Positions 33,310-42,622 of a stretch of 64,000 nucleotides of DNA are shown in pieces; position 1 is the first letter of the stretch; each line of letters opens with the position of its first letter. Location: positions 1-64,000 of the forward strand of contig JAJEGM010000047.1 of NCBI GenBank assembly GCA_022819825.1. The letters run 5' to 3'. Both the position numbers and the translations under genes were made by a program. Source of the stretch: Acidimicrobiia bacterium. Its GTDB lineage: Bacteria; Actinomycetota; Acidimicrobiia; Acidimicrobiales; Bin134. The notes under the pieces were generated by a model. That model was not told where the DNA came from. It made no database searches and saw only the letters and a program-made list of their open reading frames with translations.

Positions 33310-34467
33310 CTAGTCGGCGGTTCGCACCGCGCCTCGGGCAATGAGGCGGGCGATTTCGTCGTCGTCCAAGCCGAGATCGTCGGCCAACACCGAGCGAGTG
33401 TCCTCGCCGAGGCGGGCGGATCGGTGGGTAACCCCCACGGTGGCGTCGCCCATGGCGAATGGTTTGGACGGCACCGGAATCCCCGGACGGATCTCGGCTA
33501 TGAGGCCCCGGTCGGAGGCCCAGTCGCTGGCGGCTAGCTCGGCCACCGAGCTGATACGAGCCGCGGGCAACGGCTGTTGCTCCACCACTTCGGCCAATTC
33601 CTCGTAGGTCGAAAAGCCAGCCACCAGGTCTCGCAGCATGGCAAGAGCCTCTTCACGGGTGGGCTGCTCGGGGCAATCGTCGGCATTGCCGCCGAGGGCG
33701 GCCACCCACCGGGGCAGCATCTGTTCGGGATTGCCGATCAGCGACACCGCTTGGCCGTCGGCGGTGCGGGCGACGGCGTAGTTCCAGGTATCGAAATCCC
33801 TCGGTCCGTCGTAGCCCGATAGGTCGTTGCCAGCTTGGTCGTTGGCGTAGATGAGGGTCTCGGCCATGGCGATGTCGAGGTGCTGGCCGGTGCCGGTGTG
33901 CTCCCGCTGGTAGAGGGCAGCCAGCACCGCCGACACCGAGATGAACCCGGCGTAGAGATCGCCGTGCTGGTGGATCTCTTGGAGGGGCTCGCCCTCCCGG
34001 AGCCGGGCGGCCAGCTCGATGGTGCCAGCCACGGCGTGCATCATGGGAGCATGGGCTCGGCGATCGGTCCACGGCCCGGTCTGGCCGAACCCGGTGATTG
34101 AGCAGAACACCAGCCGCGGGTTGCGGGCCGACAGCTCCTCATACGACAGCCCATAGCGGGCCATGACGCCGGGGCGGTAGTTCTCCAGGAGAACGTCGGC
34201 CCGGTCGGCCAGCGCAGCTACCAGCTCGGGGGCGCCTTCGGCCTTTAGGTCGATGCAGATGTTGCGCTTGCCCGCGTTCATGTGGCTGAACGTGACGCCG
34301 ATGCCCTCGTCGTCTACCGGGGGCACCGGGCGGGTGAGGTCGCCTGCGGGGGGCTCCACCTTGATGACGTCAGCGCCCAGATCGGCCAGCACCCGTCCGC
34401 AGATCGGCCCGGAGAAGATCCGGGTGAGGTCCACCACCCGGATGCCGTCCAGCGGCCCCTTGGTCAT
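33310..34467 (-). CDS. CaiB/BaiF-family CoA-transferase
   Basis: A family III CoA-transferase of 385 residues. LDGIRVVDLTRIFSGPICGR opens the fold, VIKVEPPAGDLTR and FSHMNAGKRNICIDL follow, and the catalytic Asp lies in IHQHGDLYAGFISVSAVLAA. These enzymes move CoA between organic acids, for example carnitine, bile acids, mesaconate or succinate. It is flanked by the acyl-CoA ligase and by the ABC binding protein, all on the minus strand, which points to a shared catabolic route. Confidence 0.88.
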   Translation of the reverse strand: MTKGPLDGIRVVDLTRIFSGPICGRVLADLGADVIKVEPPAGDLTRPVPPVDDEGIGVTFSHMNAGKRNICIDLKAEGAPELVAALADRADVLLENYRPGVMARYGLSYEELSARNPRLVFCSITGFGQTGPWTDRRAHAPMMHAVAGTIELAARLREGEPLQEIHQHGDLYAGFISVSAVLAALYQREHTGTGQHLDIAMAETLIYANDQAGNDLSGYDGPRDFDTWNYAVARTADGQAVSLIGNPEQMLPRWVAALGGNADDCPEQPTREEALAMLRDLVAGFSTYEELAEVVEQQPLPAARISSVAELAASDWASDRGLIAEIRPGIPVPSKPFAMGDATVGVTHRSARLGEDTRSVLADDLGLDDDEIARLIARGAVRTAD

Positions 34468-34491
34468 TGCCGATCAGCGGCGGCAGACGCG

Positions 34492-34536
34492 GCCGTGCCC
34501 GACCCGCCGCCGCTGAGGCAGCCGATCGGGCACGGC
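34492..34536 (-). terminator. Long hairpin between the binding-protein gene and the CoA-transferase
   Basis: GCCGTGCCCGA (34492-34502) and TCGGGCACGGC (34526-34536) are perfectly complementary over 11 bp; the 23-base loop is GC-rich and can pair alternatively. It lies just after the binding-protein stop on the minus strand. In binding-protein operons such stems often protect the upstream message or partly stop transcription. No U tract. Confidence 0.5.
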
Positions 34537-34560
34537 ACAGTCGCTATTGACTTAGTTGGC

Positions 34561-35862
34561 TTACCGGTTGGGATCGCCGTAGCAGACGAACGGGTGAGCC
34601 ACCACGTAGTCGGCATCCACCACCTGCACCATGCCGGTGCAGTCGGGGGCGATGACGTGGTCGGCCGGCCACTTCACCGGACCGAGGCCACCGGACTGCT
34701 GGGTTGTCTCGAAGCCGTCGATGTTGACCGCTTGGTAGAAGCTGGCGGTATTCAAGTCTTCGCCAGCGGCGGCGATCATCTGGATCATCAGATCGGCTGA
34801 CCAGTAGCCCACCAGGCTGCCGAAGCCGGGGAATGCTCCAACTGCCTCGTAGTCGGCCAGAAGCTGCTGGATGGCCGGCTCGGAGTCGTCCAGCGGAGGC
34901 ACCTGGGTCACGGCGTAGCCGCCTTCCAAGGCCTGGCCCAGGTCGGGGCTGGAACCGGGAAGGCCGGGCACGTAGGTCAGGTAGTCGGCCACCGGGCCCT
35001 CATATCCCGAAGCCGCGATGGTCGCCTTGAGGGTGATAGCTCCGGCAAAGTCGGTGGACAGGATCACCAAGTCGGGTTGGTGCTCCAGCACCGTGTTCAC
35101 GAACTGAGTGGGATCGGTGATGCCCCCTGCGGTTTGGGTGGGCACAAAATCGTTGAACGCCAGCTTGCCGGCCCACAGATTTTCATACAGAGCATGGCCG
35201 GCGCGACCGGCGTCGTCATCGCTGTTGAAGATGCCGACCTGGATGTCTTCGGTGCCGAAGAAGTCGTACCAGATGTTCTGGACCGACACGAGGGGATCAG
35301 CGCCTTCGACTCCGAAGGCAAAACCGCTCAGGCAGCCGTTGAACCCGAAGCCCCAGTCGTTGGGGGCGCAAAAGCCGGGCATGAACCCCCAACCGGTGAA
35401 CGGCACCTGGTTCTCGGCCAGGTAGTCAGTGGTCTGGGGAAGCGAGACCGCCGAGGTGACCATGATGCCGAACACCTCGTCGTTCTCCACCATGCTTCGG
35501 GCACCTTCGAAGTTGGCCTGCGGGTCGCTGCCGTCGTCCACGTACTGCACCAGCTCGACCATCCGGCCGCCGGGCAGCTCGCCGTCGCGGTTGGCCCGTC
35601 CGAGGCGGGCGTTGATGCCGTCTGTGAATCCGCCGTACAGCGCATCCTGGGTCATCGCACCGAGACGAACAGTGTCGTCGGTTACGCCCCGGGTGGAGGG
35701 CTCGAAATCAATCTCGTAGGAGTAGGCACCCCACGCGCGGGAAGCTGCCGGGGCAGGAGCGTCGCCAGCTCCGTCGTCATCGTCGTCGTTGCCGCAGGCA
35801 ACGGCCACCAGCGTCAACGCGGCCAAGAGCGCGAGAAGCTTGTACAGCAGTGATTTCTTCAT
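34561..35862 (-). CDS. Branched-chain-type ABC transporter substrate-binding lipoprotein
   Basis: A 433-residue periplasmic binding protein. The signal peptide MKKSLLYKLLALLAALTLVA ends at the lipobox VACG, followed by an Asp run. DDTVRLGAMTQDALYGGFTD opens the type I binding fold, FGIMVTSAVSLPQTTDYLAE and FTGWGFMPGF line the cleft. I took ATG 35862 because a GGAGGGGG ribosome-binding site lies 4 bases upstream. It follows the LivHMF fusion gene by 68 bases and serves it. The ligand is not predictable; the neighbours favour an organic acid rather than an amino acid. Confidence 0.88.
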   Translation of the reverse strand: MKKSLLYKLLALLAALTLVAVACGNDDDDDGAGDAPAPAASRAWGAYSYEIDFEPSTRGVTDDTVRLGAMTQDALYGGFTDGINARLGRANRDGELPGGRMVELVQYVDDGSDPQANFEGARSMVENDEVFGIMVTSAVSLPQTTDYLAENQVPFTGWGFMPGFCAPNDWGFGFNGCLSGFAFGVEGADPLVSVQNIWYDFFGTEDIQVGIFNSDDDAGRAGHALYENLWAGKLAFNDFVPTQTAGGITDPTQFVNTVLEHQPDLVILSTDFAGAITLKATIAASGYEGPVADYLTYVPGLPGSSPDLGQALEGGYAVTQVPPLDDSEPAIQQLLADYEAVGAFPGFGSLVGYWSADLMIQMIAAAGEDLNTASFYQAVNIDGFETTQQSGGLGPVKWPADHVIAPDCTGMVQVVDADYVVAHPFVCYGDPNR

Positions 35863-35930
35863 GTCCCCCTCCGAGATTTGGGCTGCCGACATAGTAGGAC
35901 AGCGACCTTCGACTGTCATCCCCGAGATGG

Positions 35931-38900
35931 TCAGTCTGATGCAGAGGCGGCTTCCCCGAGGTAGGCGGCGTCGAGCTGATCGTGGTCCACCTCGGACCGG
36001 GGGCCGTGCCAGGTGATGTGGCCGAGGCTGATAAACGCCACCGAGTCGGCGATCTCCAGCACGTCGCGGGCCTTTTCCTCCACCAGCAGCAGGGCCACTC
36101 CCCGCTCTTTGAACTCGATAAACAGCTCCAGGATCTGGTTCACGATAAGGGGAGCCAGCCCCAGCGATGGCTCGTCGGCAATCAGCACCTCCGGCGGATG
36201 GGCCAGCAGCGGCGCCAAGGTGAGGATCTGCTGCTCGCCCCCAGAGAGGTTCCCGGCCAACTGGTTCTGGCGCTCTCCCAGGATGGGGAACCGCTCGCAG
36301 CACAGCTCGCGGTCATCGGGGTTGGGCAGCCAGAGCTGCATGTTCTCCCGCACGGTGAGACCGCTGAAGATTCCCCGAGCCTCGGGGGCCAGCACCACAC
36401 CCCGGCGGGCCCGTCGGTGGCTGCGCAACGACGTGATGACTTTCCCATCGAGCCGGACGATCCCGTGGGTGGCGGGCAGCAAACCCGAAGCCACCGCACA
36501 AGTGGTGGACTTCCCCGCGCCGTTGGGCCCGAGCAGTGCGGTGACCTCGCCCCGGGGCACCGAGAGGTCGATTCCATGAAGGGCCTCCACCAGACCATAG
36601 CTAGCCCGCACGTTGACCAGCTCCAGCGCTGGCGGGTGATCGCCGACGTATTGGTCGCCCGCTTCCTCGGCAGGTTCCGATGTGTCGGATGGAATCGGAG
36701 CTGTCACCATCGGATCCGGGGCCGCTTCGGCGGCCGGACTTGGCTCAACAGCCTCGACCTCTCCTCGCCAGGCGGCTAACCGCCGGCGCCAGGCATCGCG
36801 CCGGGCCCGGTTCTGGGCCGCTGTGAACGCGAGGATCCCATCGGGCTCACGGGCGAGTTGCATGGCGCCGAGGCCGAACATAAAGGCCGGTATGTTGCGG
36901 GCCTCGTCGTACTGATCGAAGCCGTCCCAGTCGATGGGGTACCAGGAGTACACCCGGGCCAGGCAGATAAAGGCCAGCACCGCCAGCACGCCGAGGATTG
37001 GCGGCGAGAACGGCAATCCCACCTGGCGGTCGCGTATGGCGGTGGCCAGCGCGGCCGCGCCGAACACCGAGGCCACCAGCACCACGTGCCACGACTCCAT
37101 CCACTCCCAATGCCAGCCGGTGCCGAACGTGTGGCCGCTGGCCGCCACCATCACTCCGGCCAGCACTGCCCCGCCGGGGCGGCGGATGCCGACCAGGATC
37201 ACCACCGCCAGCCAGAACAGCCCGGCTTGGGTGGTGGCGGTGAACGGGGTCACGTTGCCGATGAAGGTGGCGAAGAACACGCCGCCGAACCCGGCCAACA
37301 GCGCCGACAGGGCGAACACGGCCAGCTTGGTACGCACGATCGAGTGGCCCGAAGTGGCTGCGGCGGGCTCGGAGTTGCGCACCGCGATGATGGCCCGGCC
37401 GGTAACCGAGCGCTGGAGGTTTCGCACCAGCCAGCCCGCGGCCAGCACCAGAATCACCAGCAGCACCGCCAGCGACTTTTCGTCTTCGAAGTCGAACGGC
37501 CCCAGTTCGGGACGGGGGATGTCCCATCCCTTGGTGCCCTGGCCGTTCTTGAACCAGCTCCACTCGAACAGCACCCGCTCGCTCATGAAGGCCAGCGCCA
37601 GAGTGGCCAAAGCCAGCGGCAAGCCGCCCAGCCGCAAGGCGGGCAGGGCCACGATCACGCCGAGCACCCCGGCGATGACCGTGCCCACAATCAGCGCAGG
37701 TATGAACGGCAGCCCGGTCTTGTCCAATATCAGACCAGCGGTCATGGCGGCCATGGTCACGAACGCGGCCTGAGCCAAGCTGACCATGCCTCCGAGACCA
37801 GTGAGCAGCACCCACGACATGAACACCAGGGCGAAGGCCAGGCCGGTGATCCACAGTCCCAACCAGAACTGGTCGGCGAAGGCGAACACTTGGATCACAA
37901 TGAACGCCGCGCCCAGCGCCCAAGGCAATTGCACGCGCCATGCCGGGAGGTCGTCGGTGTAGACGGTGGCTGGAGGCGCGTCGGCCACCACGCCGGAGCG
38001 ACGAGTCCTCTCTCGGGCCATGAACAGCAGCCCCACCAGCAGCACGACGAATGGCACCGAGCTCTCAAACCCCCGGATGTCCTGGGCGAATGTGGCGTAC
38101 CGGCCCACCCAGCTGGTGACCACGCCCAAGGCCACACCGCCGGCGAATGCCAGCGGAATGGAGCGCAGCCCGCCCACCACCGCAGCGGCGGTGGCGATGA
38201 ACATGAACACGTTGTACTGATTGGACTCGAGGGAGTTGAACACCGGTGCGCCGATCACTCCGGCCAGCCCAGCCAGCATGGTGCCGATGATCCAGGCGGC
38301 CGACGACGTGAACGACTCGTTGACCCCCCGCAACCCGGCCAAATCGGGGCGGTCTACCACGGCCCGCATCTGGAGCCCGATACGGGTGTGGCGCATGAGC
38401 GCCCATAGCGCCACCGCGACAACCACCGCCACCACTAGCACCGCCCACTGGTTGCTGCTAATGCGCAGGTCGAAGCTGCCAAGGTCGTATGTCCAGGTTT
38501 CGCTGGGCACCTTCCACACCCCGGGGGTGAGGAACACGTAGTCGGTGGATTGCAGACCCCAGTCCCAGGTCTTGGTGCCCAAGTCGACCAGCAAGTCGGT
38601 GAGCGCGGGCAACGCCACCAGGATTCCGATGGTGGCCATGACTTTGGCCGCGTCGTTGGCCCGGGCCAGGGGTCGGAATACCGCCACGTTCAGGAGCTGG
38701 CCGAGCAGCGGGCAGAACACCACCACTACAAGGAAGAACGACAGCAGCCTCATACCCAGGCTCTCAATGCCCAGGGCATTGATCAGCTGGAAGTAGAGCA
38801 TGGCCGAGGTGTAGGCGATGCCCCCGTAGGCCAGGTTGAAGATGCCGGTGGAGGTGTAGCTCAGCGTGAGCCCGGCGGCGATCAGCGAGTAGATGGAGCC

Positions 38901-38942
38901 AGCAATGGCCCCGCTCACGAGCAATTGGATGAACTCGCCCAC
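35931..38942 (-). CDS. Triple fusion LivH-LivM-LivF branched-chain-type ABC transporter
   Basis: One 1003-residue polypeptide carries three transporter parts. Residues 1 to about 300 are a LivH permease (FNLAYGGIAYTSAMLYF). About 340-700 is a LivM permease (GLGGMVSLAQAAFVTMAAMT and the LivM-type EAA-like loop). An acidic, Ala/Pro-rich linker leads to a LivF ATPase from about residue 771 (Walker A GPNGAGKSTT, signature LSGGEQQILTL, Walker B VLIADEPSLGLAP). The start GTG 38942 begins VGEFIQLLVSGAIAGSIYSL and has AGGGGGAA nine bases upstream. No LivG is encoded nearby, so the second ATPase must come from elsewhere or the fusion works as a homodimer. Confidence 0.87.
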   Translation of the reverse strand: MGEFIQLLVSGAIAGSIYSLIAAGLTLSYTSTGIFNLAYGGIAYTSAMLYFQLINALGIESLGMRLLSFFLVVVVFCPLLGQLLNVAVFRPLARANDAAKVMATIGILVALPALTDLLVDLGTKTWDWGLQSTDYVFLTPGVWKVPSETWTYDLGSFDLRISSNQWAVLVVAVVVAVALWALMRHTRIGLQMRAVVDRPDLAGLRGVNESFTSSAAWIIGTMLAGLAGVIGAPVFNSLESNQYNVFMFIATAAAVVGGLRSIPLAFAGGVALGVVTSWVGRYATFAQDIRGFESSVPFVVLLVGLLFMARERTRRSGVVADAPPATVYTDDLPAWRVQLPWALGAAFIVIQVFAFADQFWLGLWITGLAFALVFMSWVLLTGLGGMVSLAQAAFVTMAAMTAGLILDKTGLPFIPALIVGTVIAGVLGVIVALPALRLGGLPLALATLALAFMSERVLFEWSWFKNGQGTKGWDIPRPELGPFDFEDEKSLAVLLVILVLAAGWLVRNLQRSVTGRAIIAVRNSEPAAATSGHSIVRTKLAVFALSALLAGFGGVFFATFIGNVTPFTATTQAGLFWLAVVILVGIRRPGGAVLAGVMVAASGHTFGTGWHWEWMESWHVVLVASVFGAAALATAIRDRQVGLPFSPPILGVLAVLAFICLARVYSWYPIDWDGFDQYDEARNIPAFMFGLGAMQLAREPDGILAFTAAQNRARRDAWRRRLAAWRGEVEAVEPSPAAEAAPDPMVTAPIPSDTSEPAEEAGDQYVGDHPPALELVNVRASYGLVEALHGIDLSVPRGEVTALLGPNGAGKSTTCAVASGLLPATHGIVRLDGKVITSLRSHRRARRGVVLAPEARGIFSGLTVRENMQLWLPNPDDRELCCERFPILGERQNQLAGNLSGGEQQILTLAPLLAHPPEVLIADEPSLGLAPLIVNQILELFIEFKERGVALLLVEEKARDVLEIADSVAFISLGHITWHGPRSEVDHDQLDAAYLGEAASASD

Positions 38943-39013
38943 CCGATTATTTCCCCCTGGACTATTCGACCTGCGCCACCTTAGTGGCCCGCCCCGATCA
39001 GTACATTCGGGGG

Positions 39014-39754
39014 ATGGACGACGTGTTGTTGGACGACCTCGCCGCCGAGCATCAGGTGCTAGACGATCTGGTGGTTTCGCTGCCTGCAGAGGTGTGGGCC
39101 CAGCCGTCGCCGTCCCCCGGATGGACACTGGCCCACCAGATCCACCATCTCGACGTGAGCGAGGGCGCCGCGCTGCTGGCTTTGACCGGCCACAGCGACC
39201 AAGTATTCGCTCCCACCGGCCGCTGGCCCGACCGCGCTCTGCCCGACGACCCGGCCGAAGTGCTGGGCAACTGGCGCAAGTCGCGGGCGGCCAGCTTCGA
39301 GGTGATGGCCACGCTGGACGCTAAAGCCCCGATTATCTGGGGTGACGGCCCCATGACCTGCCGTTCATTCGCCACTGCTCGATTGATGGAGACCTGGGCC
39401 CACGGCCTCGACTGCTTCACCACCGCCGGAGTCGAGCCCGTTGACACCGACCGCCTCCGCCACGTGGCCCACCTCGGCTTCCGGGCCCTCCCCTACGCCT
39501 TCCGCAGCCAAGGCGTGACCCCGCCCGCCCCGCTGTCTGAGCTCCGCCTAGAGCTGACCTCCCCCTCCGGGGAAGCCTGGACCTACGGCGACCCCAAAGC
39601 CCCCCAGTCCATCACCGGCTCCGCCGCCCACTGGTGCCGAGTCGCCACCCGCCGAATGCCCGCGGATAAATCTGATCTAGTCGTCGAGGGCGCCCTAGCC
39701 CAAGCAGTGCTGACCATCGCGCGCGCCTACCTCTCGGACGGCGCGCCAGGCTGA
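39014..39754 (+). CDS. TIGR03084-family DinB-like protein
   Basis: A 246-residue actinobacterial protein of the DinB/mycothiol-dependent maleylpyruvate isomerase fold. HHLDVSEGAALLAL near residue 45 and RLMETWAHGLD near residue 127 provide the His residues expected to bind a metal, and GWTLAHQIHHLD is a family signature. Function is not established; relatives use a metal to help thiol-dependent isomerisation or detoxification. I took ATG 39014. The amidohydrolase gene starts 28 bases after its stop, so they may be cotranscribed. It is divergent from the LivHMF gene. Confidence 0.8.
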   Translation: MDDVLLDDLAAEHQVLDDLVVSLPAEVWAQPSPSPGWTLAHQIHHLDVSEGAALLALTGHSDQVFAPTGRWPDRALPDDPAEVLGNWRKSRAASFEVMATLDAKAPIIWGDGPMTCRSFATARLMETWAHGLDCFTTAGVEPVDTDRLRHVAHLGFRALPYAFRSQGVTPPAPLSELRLELTSPSGEAWTYGDPKAPQSITGSAAHWCRVATRRMPADKSDLVVEGALAQAVLTIARAYLSDGAPG

Positions 39755-39782
39755 TCCCGACAAGGAATTACAAGGAAAAAAC

Positions 39783-40964
39783 GTGCCAAACTTGGGCATG
39801 ACCGCAACGCGAGATCAGATCCGAGTTATTGACGTAGACACCCATCTAACTGAACCCCACGACCTGTGGAGCAGCCGGGCGCCGGCGGACTATGTCGACC
39901 GGCTCCCAAAGGTGGCCGATGTGGACGGGCGGCCCCACTGGGTGCTCGACGGTGAGGTCTTGGGCTTCGCCACGGCCAGCGGCGTGGTGCGCCCCGACGG
40001 CTCCAAGGCCCTGGGCACCGAGTTCTTCGGCTGGACCATCGACGACGTCCATCCGGGGGCCTACGACATGGAGGCCCGGGTGGAGGTCATGGACCAGATC
40101 GGCGTCCACGCCCAGATCCTCTACCCCAACCTGGCCGGCTTCGGCAGCCAGAAGTTCGGCCAGATCGAAGACGTGGAACTCAAGCGGTTGTGCGTGTCGG
40201 TGTACAACGACGCCATGGCCGAGATTCAGGAGAGCTCCAGCGAGCGGCTGTTCCCCATGGGGCTGATCCCGTGGTGGGACATCGAGGGCTCGCTGGCCGA
40301 GGCCGAGCGCATTGTGGGCCTGGGCCTGCGGGGCATCGTGATGTGCAGCGATCCGCAGTTGAGAGGGCTGCCCGATCTGGGCGAGGAGGCTTGGCGGCCG
40401 CTGTGGGAGTTCTGCTGCGACCACGAGCTGCCGGTGAACTTCCACATCGGGGCCAGCGAGAGCTCGATGGGCTGGTTCGGCACCTCGCCGTGGCCATCGC
40501 AGGGCGACGATCAGAAGCTGGCCATCGGCTCGGCCATGATGTATCTGACCAATGCCCGGGTGCTGGCCAACCTGATCTTCTCCGGCGTGCTGGAGCGCCA
40601 CCCGACGCTCAAGATCGTGTCGGTAGAGTCGGGCATCGGCTGGATCCCCTTCGTGCTGGAGTCGCTCGACTACCAGATGGACCAGCTAACCACCGAGGTG
40701 CAGTCCCAGTTCAGCCTGAGCCCAACCGAGTACTTCCGCCGACAGATGTACGGCTGCTACTGGTTCGAGGACCTGTCCCCCGACCTGCTCATCAACCAGA
40801 TCGGCCCCGACAACGTGCTCTTCGAGACCGACTTCCCCCACCCCACCTGCCTGTACCCCTTCGGCCTCGAAGAAGCCTCCAACGCCCTAGGCGATGTGGA
40901 CGACGACGTGGCCCGCAAGGTGCTCCAAGACAACGCCGCCGCCCTCTACAAGATCGCGGTCTAG
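39783..40964 (+). CDS. Amidohydrolase-family protein (aminocarboxymuconate decarboxylase-like)
   Basis: A 393-residue TIM-barrel metalloenzyme of the amidohydrolase-2 group. The opening metal motif is VIDVDTHLTEP (D-x-H type), the middle His is in PVNFHIGAS, and the final Asp is in ETDFPHPTC. Members hydrolyse or decarboxylate cyclic acids and often occur in aromatic and steroid breakdown. The start GTG 39783 has AAGGA six bases upstream; an ATG at 39798 is too far from it. No decisive substrate clue. Confidence 0.85.
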   Translation: MPNLGMTATRDQIRVIDVDTHLTEPHDLWSSRAPADYVDRLPKVADVDGRPHWVLDGEVLGFATASGVVRPDGSKALGTEFFGWTIDDVHPGAYDMEARVEVMDQIGVHAQILYPNLAGFGSQKFGQIEDVELKRLCVSVYNDAMAEIQESSSERLFPMGLIPWWDIEGSLAEAERIVGLGLRGIVMCSDPQLRGLPDLGEEAWRPLWEFCCDHELPVNFHIGASESSMGWFGTSPWPSQGDDQKLAIGSAMMYLTNARVLANLIFSGVLERHPTLKIVSVESGIGWIPFVLESLDYQMDQLTTEVQSQFSLSPTEYFRRQMYGCYWFEDLSPDLLINQIGPDNVLFETDFPHPTCLYPFGLEEASNALGDVDDDVARKVLQDNAAALYKIAV

Positions 40965-40979
40965 CGGCGGACAGTTCGC

Positions 40980-41720
40980 CTAGAGATCCTCGTAGTCGAT
41001 CCGGTCGCTGCGGGCCGGTTGGCGGCCTGTTTTGAACGGGCACAGGGGGGCGTCTACCAGCAGGAAGCGGTGCCAGCCTTCCACCAGGTCGTCCACCGCA
41101 CTCTGCCAGCGGGCCAGGCCCGGGTCGGTGCGCTGGGCCTTCTCGAAGTCGGCCCAGGCCTCCCAGGTGGGGATGGCCCACAGCAGGAAGGCCTCGTCGT
41201 CGGCCACCATGGCCGTTTCCCACGCCCCGGCCAGCTCCCAGCCAAAGGGCTCATGGGCGGCTATAGCGTCGGTGCGCACCCGCTCCAAGAATTCGGCTGA
41301 CGTGCCCCGCTTGAGGCTCACTTGCTCGTGGGCGTAGCACTCTCCGGTGACTCCGTCGGCGCACAGCTCCTCGATGGTCCGGGTCCAGGGGGCGGGCACC
41401 AGCAGCCGGTCGGTACCCCCTTGGCGGTAGTTGGCCGCTTCCGCCCACCACTTGGCCAGTTTGGGATCTTGGGCACCGGCACCCTGGCACTCGAGGCGGA
41501 ACGAGGTGGCCATGCCGTCCCAGCCGTCCTCCTCCCATAGGTTCAGCACCTGGGGCCAACCCCTCGTAGTGCCGACGATGGCCCACACTCCGTAGCAGAG
41601 CTGGTCGCGTTCGTCTTGGGCGATGGGCGACCAGTTGGCCGTCATGTGGTGCATGTAGTTGGCCCGGTTGTGGCCGATGATGTCGATGAATTCGTGGATG
41701 TAGAGCTTTTCGTTGGCCAC
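40980..41720 (-). CDS. NIPSNAP-like alpha/beta-barrel protein
   Basis: A 246-residue protein with two related halves, each with the pattern of a ferredoxin-like NIPSNAP or dimeric-barrel unit (YIHEFIDIIGHNRANYMHHM; later FLLWAIPTWEAWADFEKAQR). I recognise the fold only weakly and no active residues. The GTG start at 41720 has GAGGATTA just upstream inside the end of the enoyl-CoA hydratase gene, and only two bases separate the genes, so it is coupled to that enzyme. A role on the same CoA pathway is inferred from position. Confidence 0.6.
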   Translation of the reverse strand: MANEKLYIHEFIDIIGHNRANYMHHMTANWSPIAQDERDQLCYGVWAIVGTTRGWPQVLNLWEEDGWDGMATSFRLECQGAGAQDPKLAKWWAEAANYRQGGTDRLLVPAPWTRTIEELCADGVTGECYAHEQVSLKRGTSAEFLERVRTDAIAAHEPFGWELAGAWETAMVADDEAFLLWAIPTWEAWADFEKAQRTDPGLARWQSAVDDLVEGWHRFLLVDAPLCPFKTGRQPARSDRIDYEDL

Positions 41721-41722
41721 GA

Positions 41723-42538
41723 TTAATCCTCGCCACCGCGGCCGAAGTTGGGGGTGCGCTTGTTCAAGAAGGCGTCCACCGCCTCCCGGTGGTCGTCGGT
41801 GTCGAAGGTGATGGCCTCCAGCGCGAAGGCCAGGTCGTAGAGGCGGTTGACCCGGTCTTCCAGCTCCTTGTTGCACAGCCGCTTGTTGAACTCGACGGCG
41901 TGGCGGGGACCGGCGGCCAGCCTCTGGGCCATAGCAGTCGCCGACGCCAGCACCTCGTCGGCGGGCACCACATGGTTCACCAGCCCGTAGCGCTCGGCTT
42001 GGGCGGCGTCGAGTAGGTCGCCGGTCATGAGCAGCTCTTTGGCCCGGTTGAGCCCCACCAGCAGCGGCCAGAGCACCGCTCCCCCGTCGCCGGCCACCAG
42101 CCCAGCGTTTACGTGGGGGTCGCCGATGCGGGCGGCGTCGCTCAGATAGACGATGTCGCAGAACAGGGCCAGCGAGGCCCCCAGCCCGATGGCGTGGCCG
42201 TTGACCGCGGCCACCATCGGCTGGCGAACCCGCAGCGCCCCCCGGGCGATGTCAATCCCGTCGTCGAGCAGGTCGGGACGCCCTTCGGGATACCCGGTTT
42301 CCAGGTTCTCCTCCATCACCGCGAAGTCGGCCCCCACACAGAACGACCGGCCCGCGCCGGTGAGCACCACCGCCCGCACGTCGGTGTCCTCAGCGATGCG
42401 GCGGTACAGATCCCGAAGGTCGAGGTGCATCTGCTTGTTGAGGCCGTTGCCCCGGTCGGGCCGGTTAAGCGTGGCGGTGAGCACCCCGGAGGAGTCGAGC
42501 TCGGTGGCGATGGTTTCCAATCCGTACCGGTCTGCCAT
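41723..42538 (-). CDS. Enoyl-CoA hydratase/isomerase family protein
   Basis: A 271-residue crotonase-fold enzyme. The oxyanion-hole segments are SFCVGADFAVMEEN and NGHAIGLGASLALFCDIVYL. At the usual catalytic Glu positions the sequence reads DPHVNAGLVAGDGGAVLWPL, so the first Glu of classical hydratases is His/Asn here and the second is Asp; the reaction may be an isomerisation or hydrolysis rather than hydration. I took ATG 42538 (MADRYGLETIA). It is divergent from the reductase gene and upstream of the NIPSNAP-like gene. Confidence 0.88.
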   Translation of the reverse strand: MADRYGLETIATELDSSGVLTATLNRPDRGNGLNKQMHLDLRDLYRRIAEDTDVRAVVLTGAGRSFCVGADFAVMEENLETGYPEGRPDLLDDGIDIARGALRVRQPMVAAVNGHAIGLGASLALFCDIVYLSDAARIGDPHVNAGLVAGDGGAVLWPLLVGLNRAKELLMTGDLLDAAQAERYGLVNHVVPADEVLASATAMAQRLAAGPRHAVEFNKRLCNKELEDRVNRLYDLAFALEAITFDTDDHREAVDAFLNKRTPNFGRGGED

Positions 42539-42622
42539 AAGGGAAGCTTCGCACTTCGCAGGCTGGATGGTGGATTTCAGGCCGGGTGGTGGATTCCCGG
42601 CGCGGTGGGCGAAGCTAGGCGG

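Noticed and set aside
36858-38408. 516-residue open frame antisense to the Liv fusion gene
   Set aside because: Gln/His/Gly-rich composition typical of antisense to membrane-protein codons.
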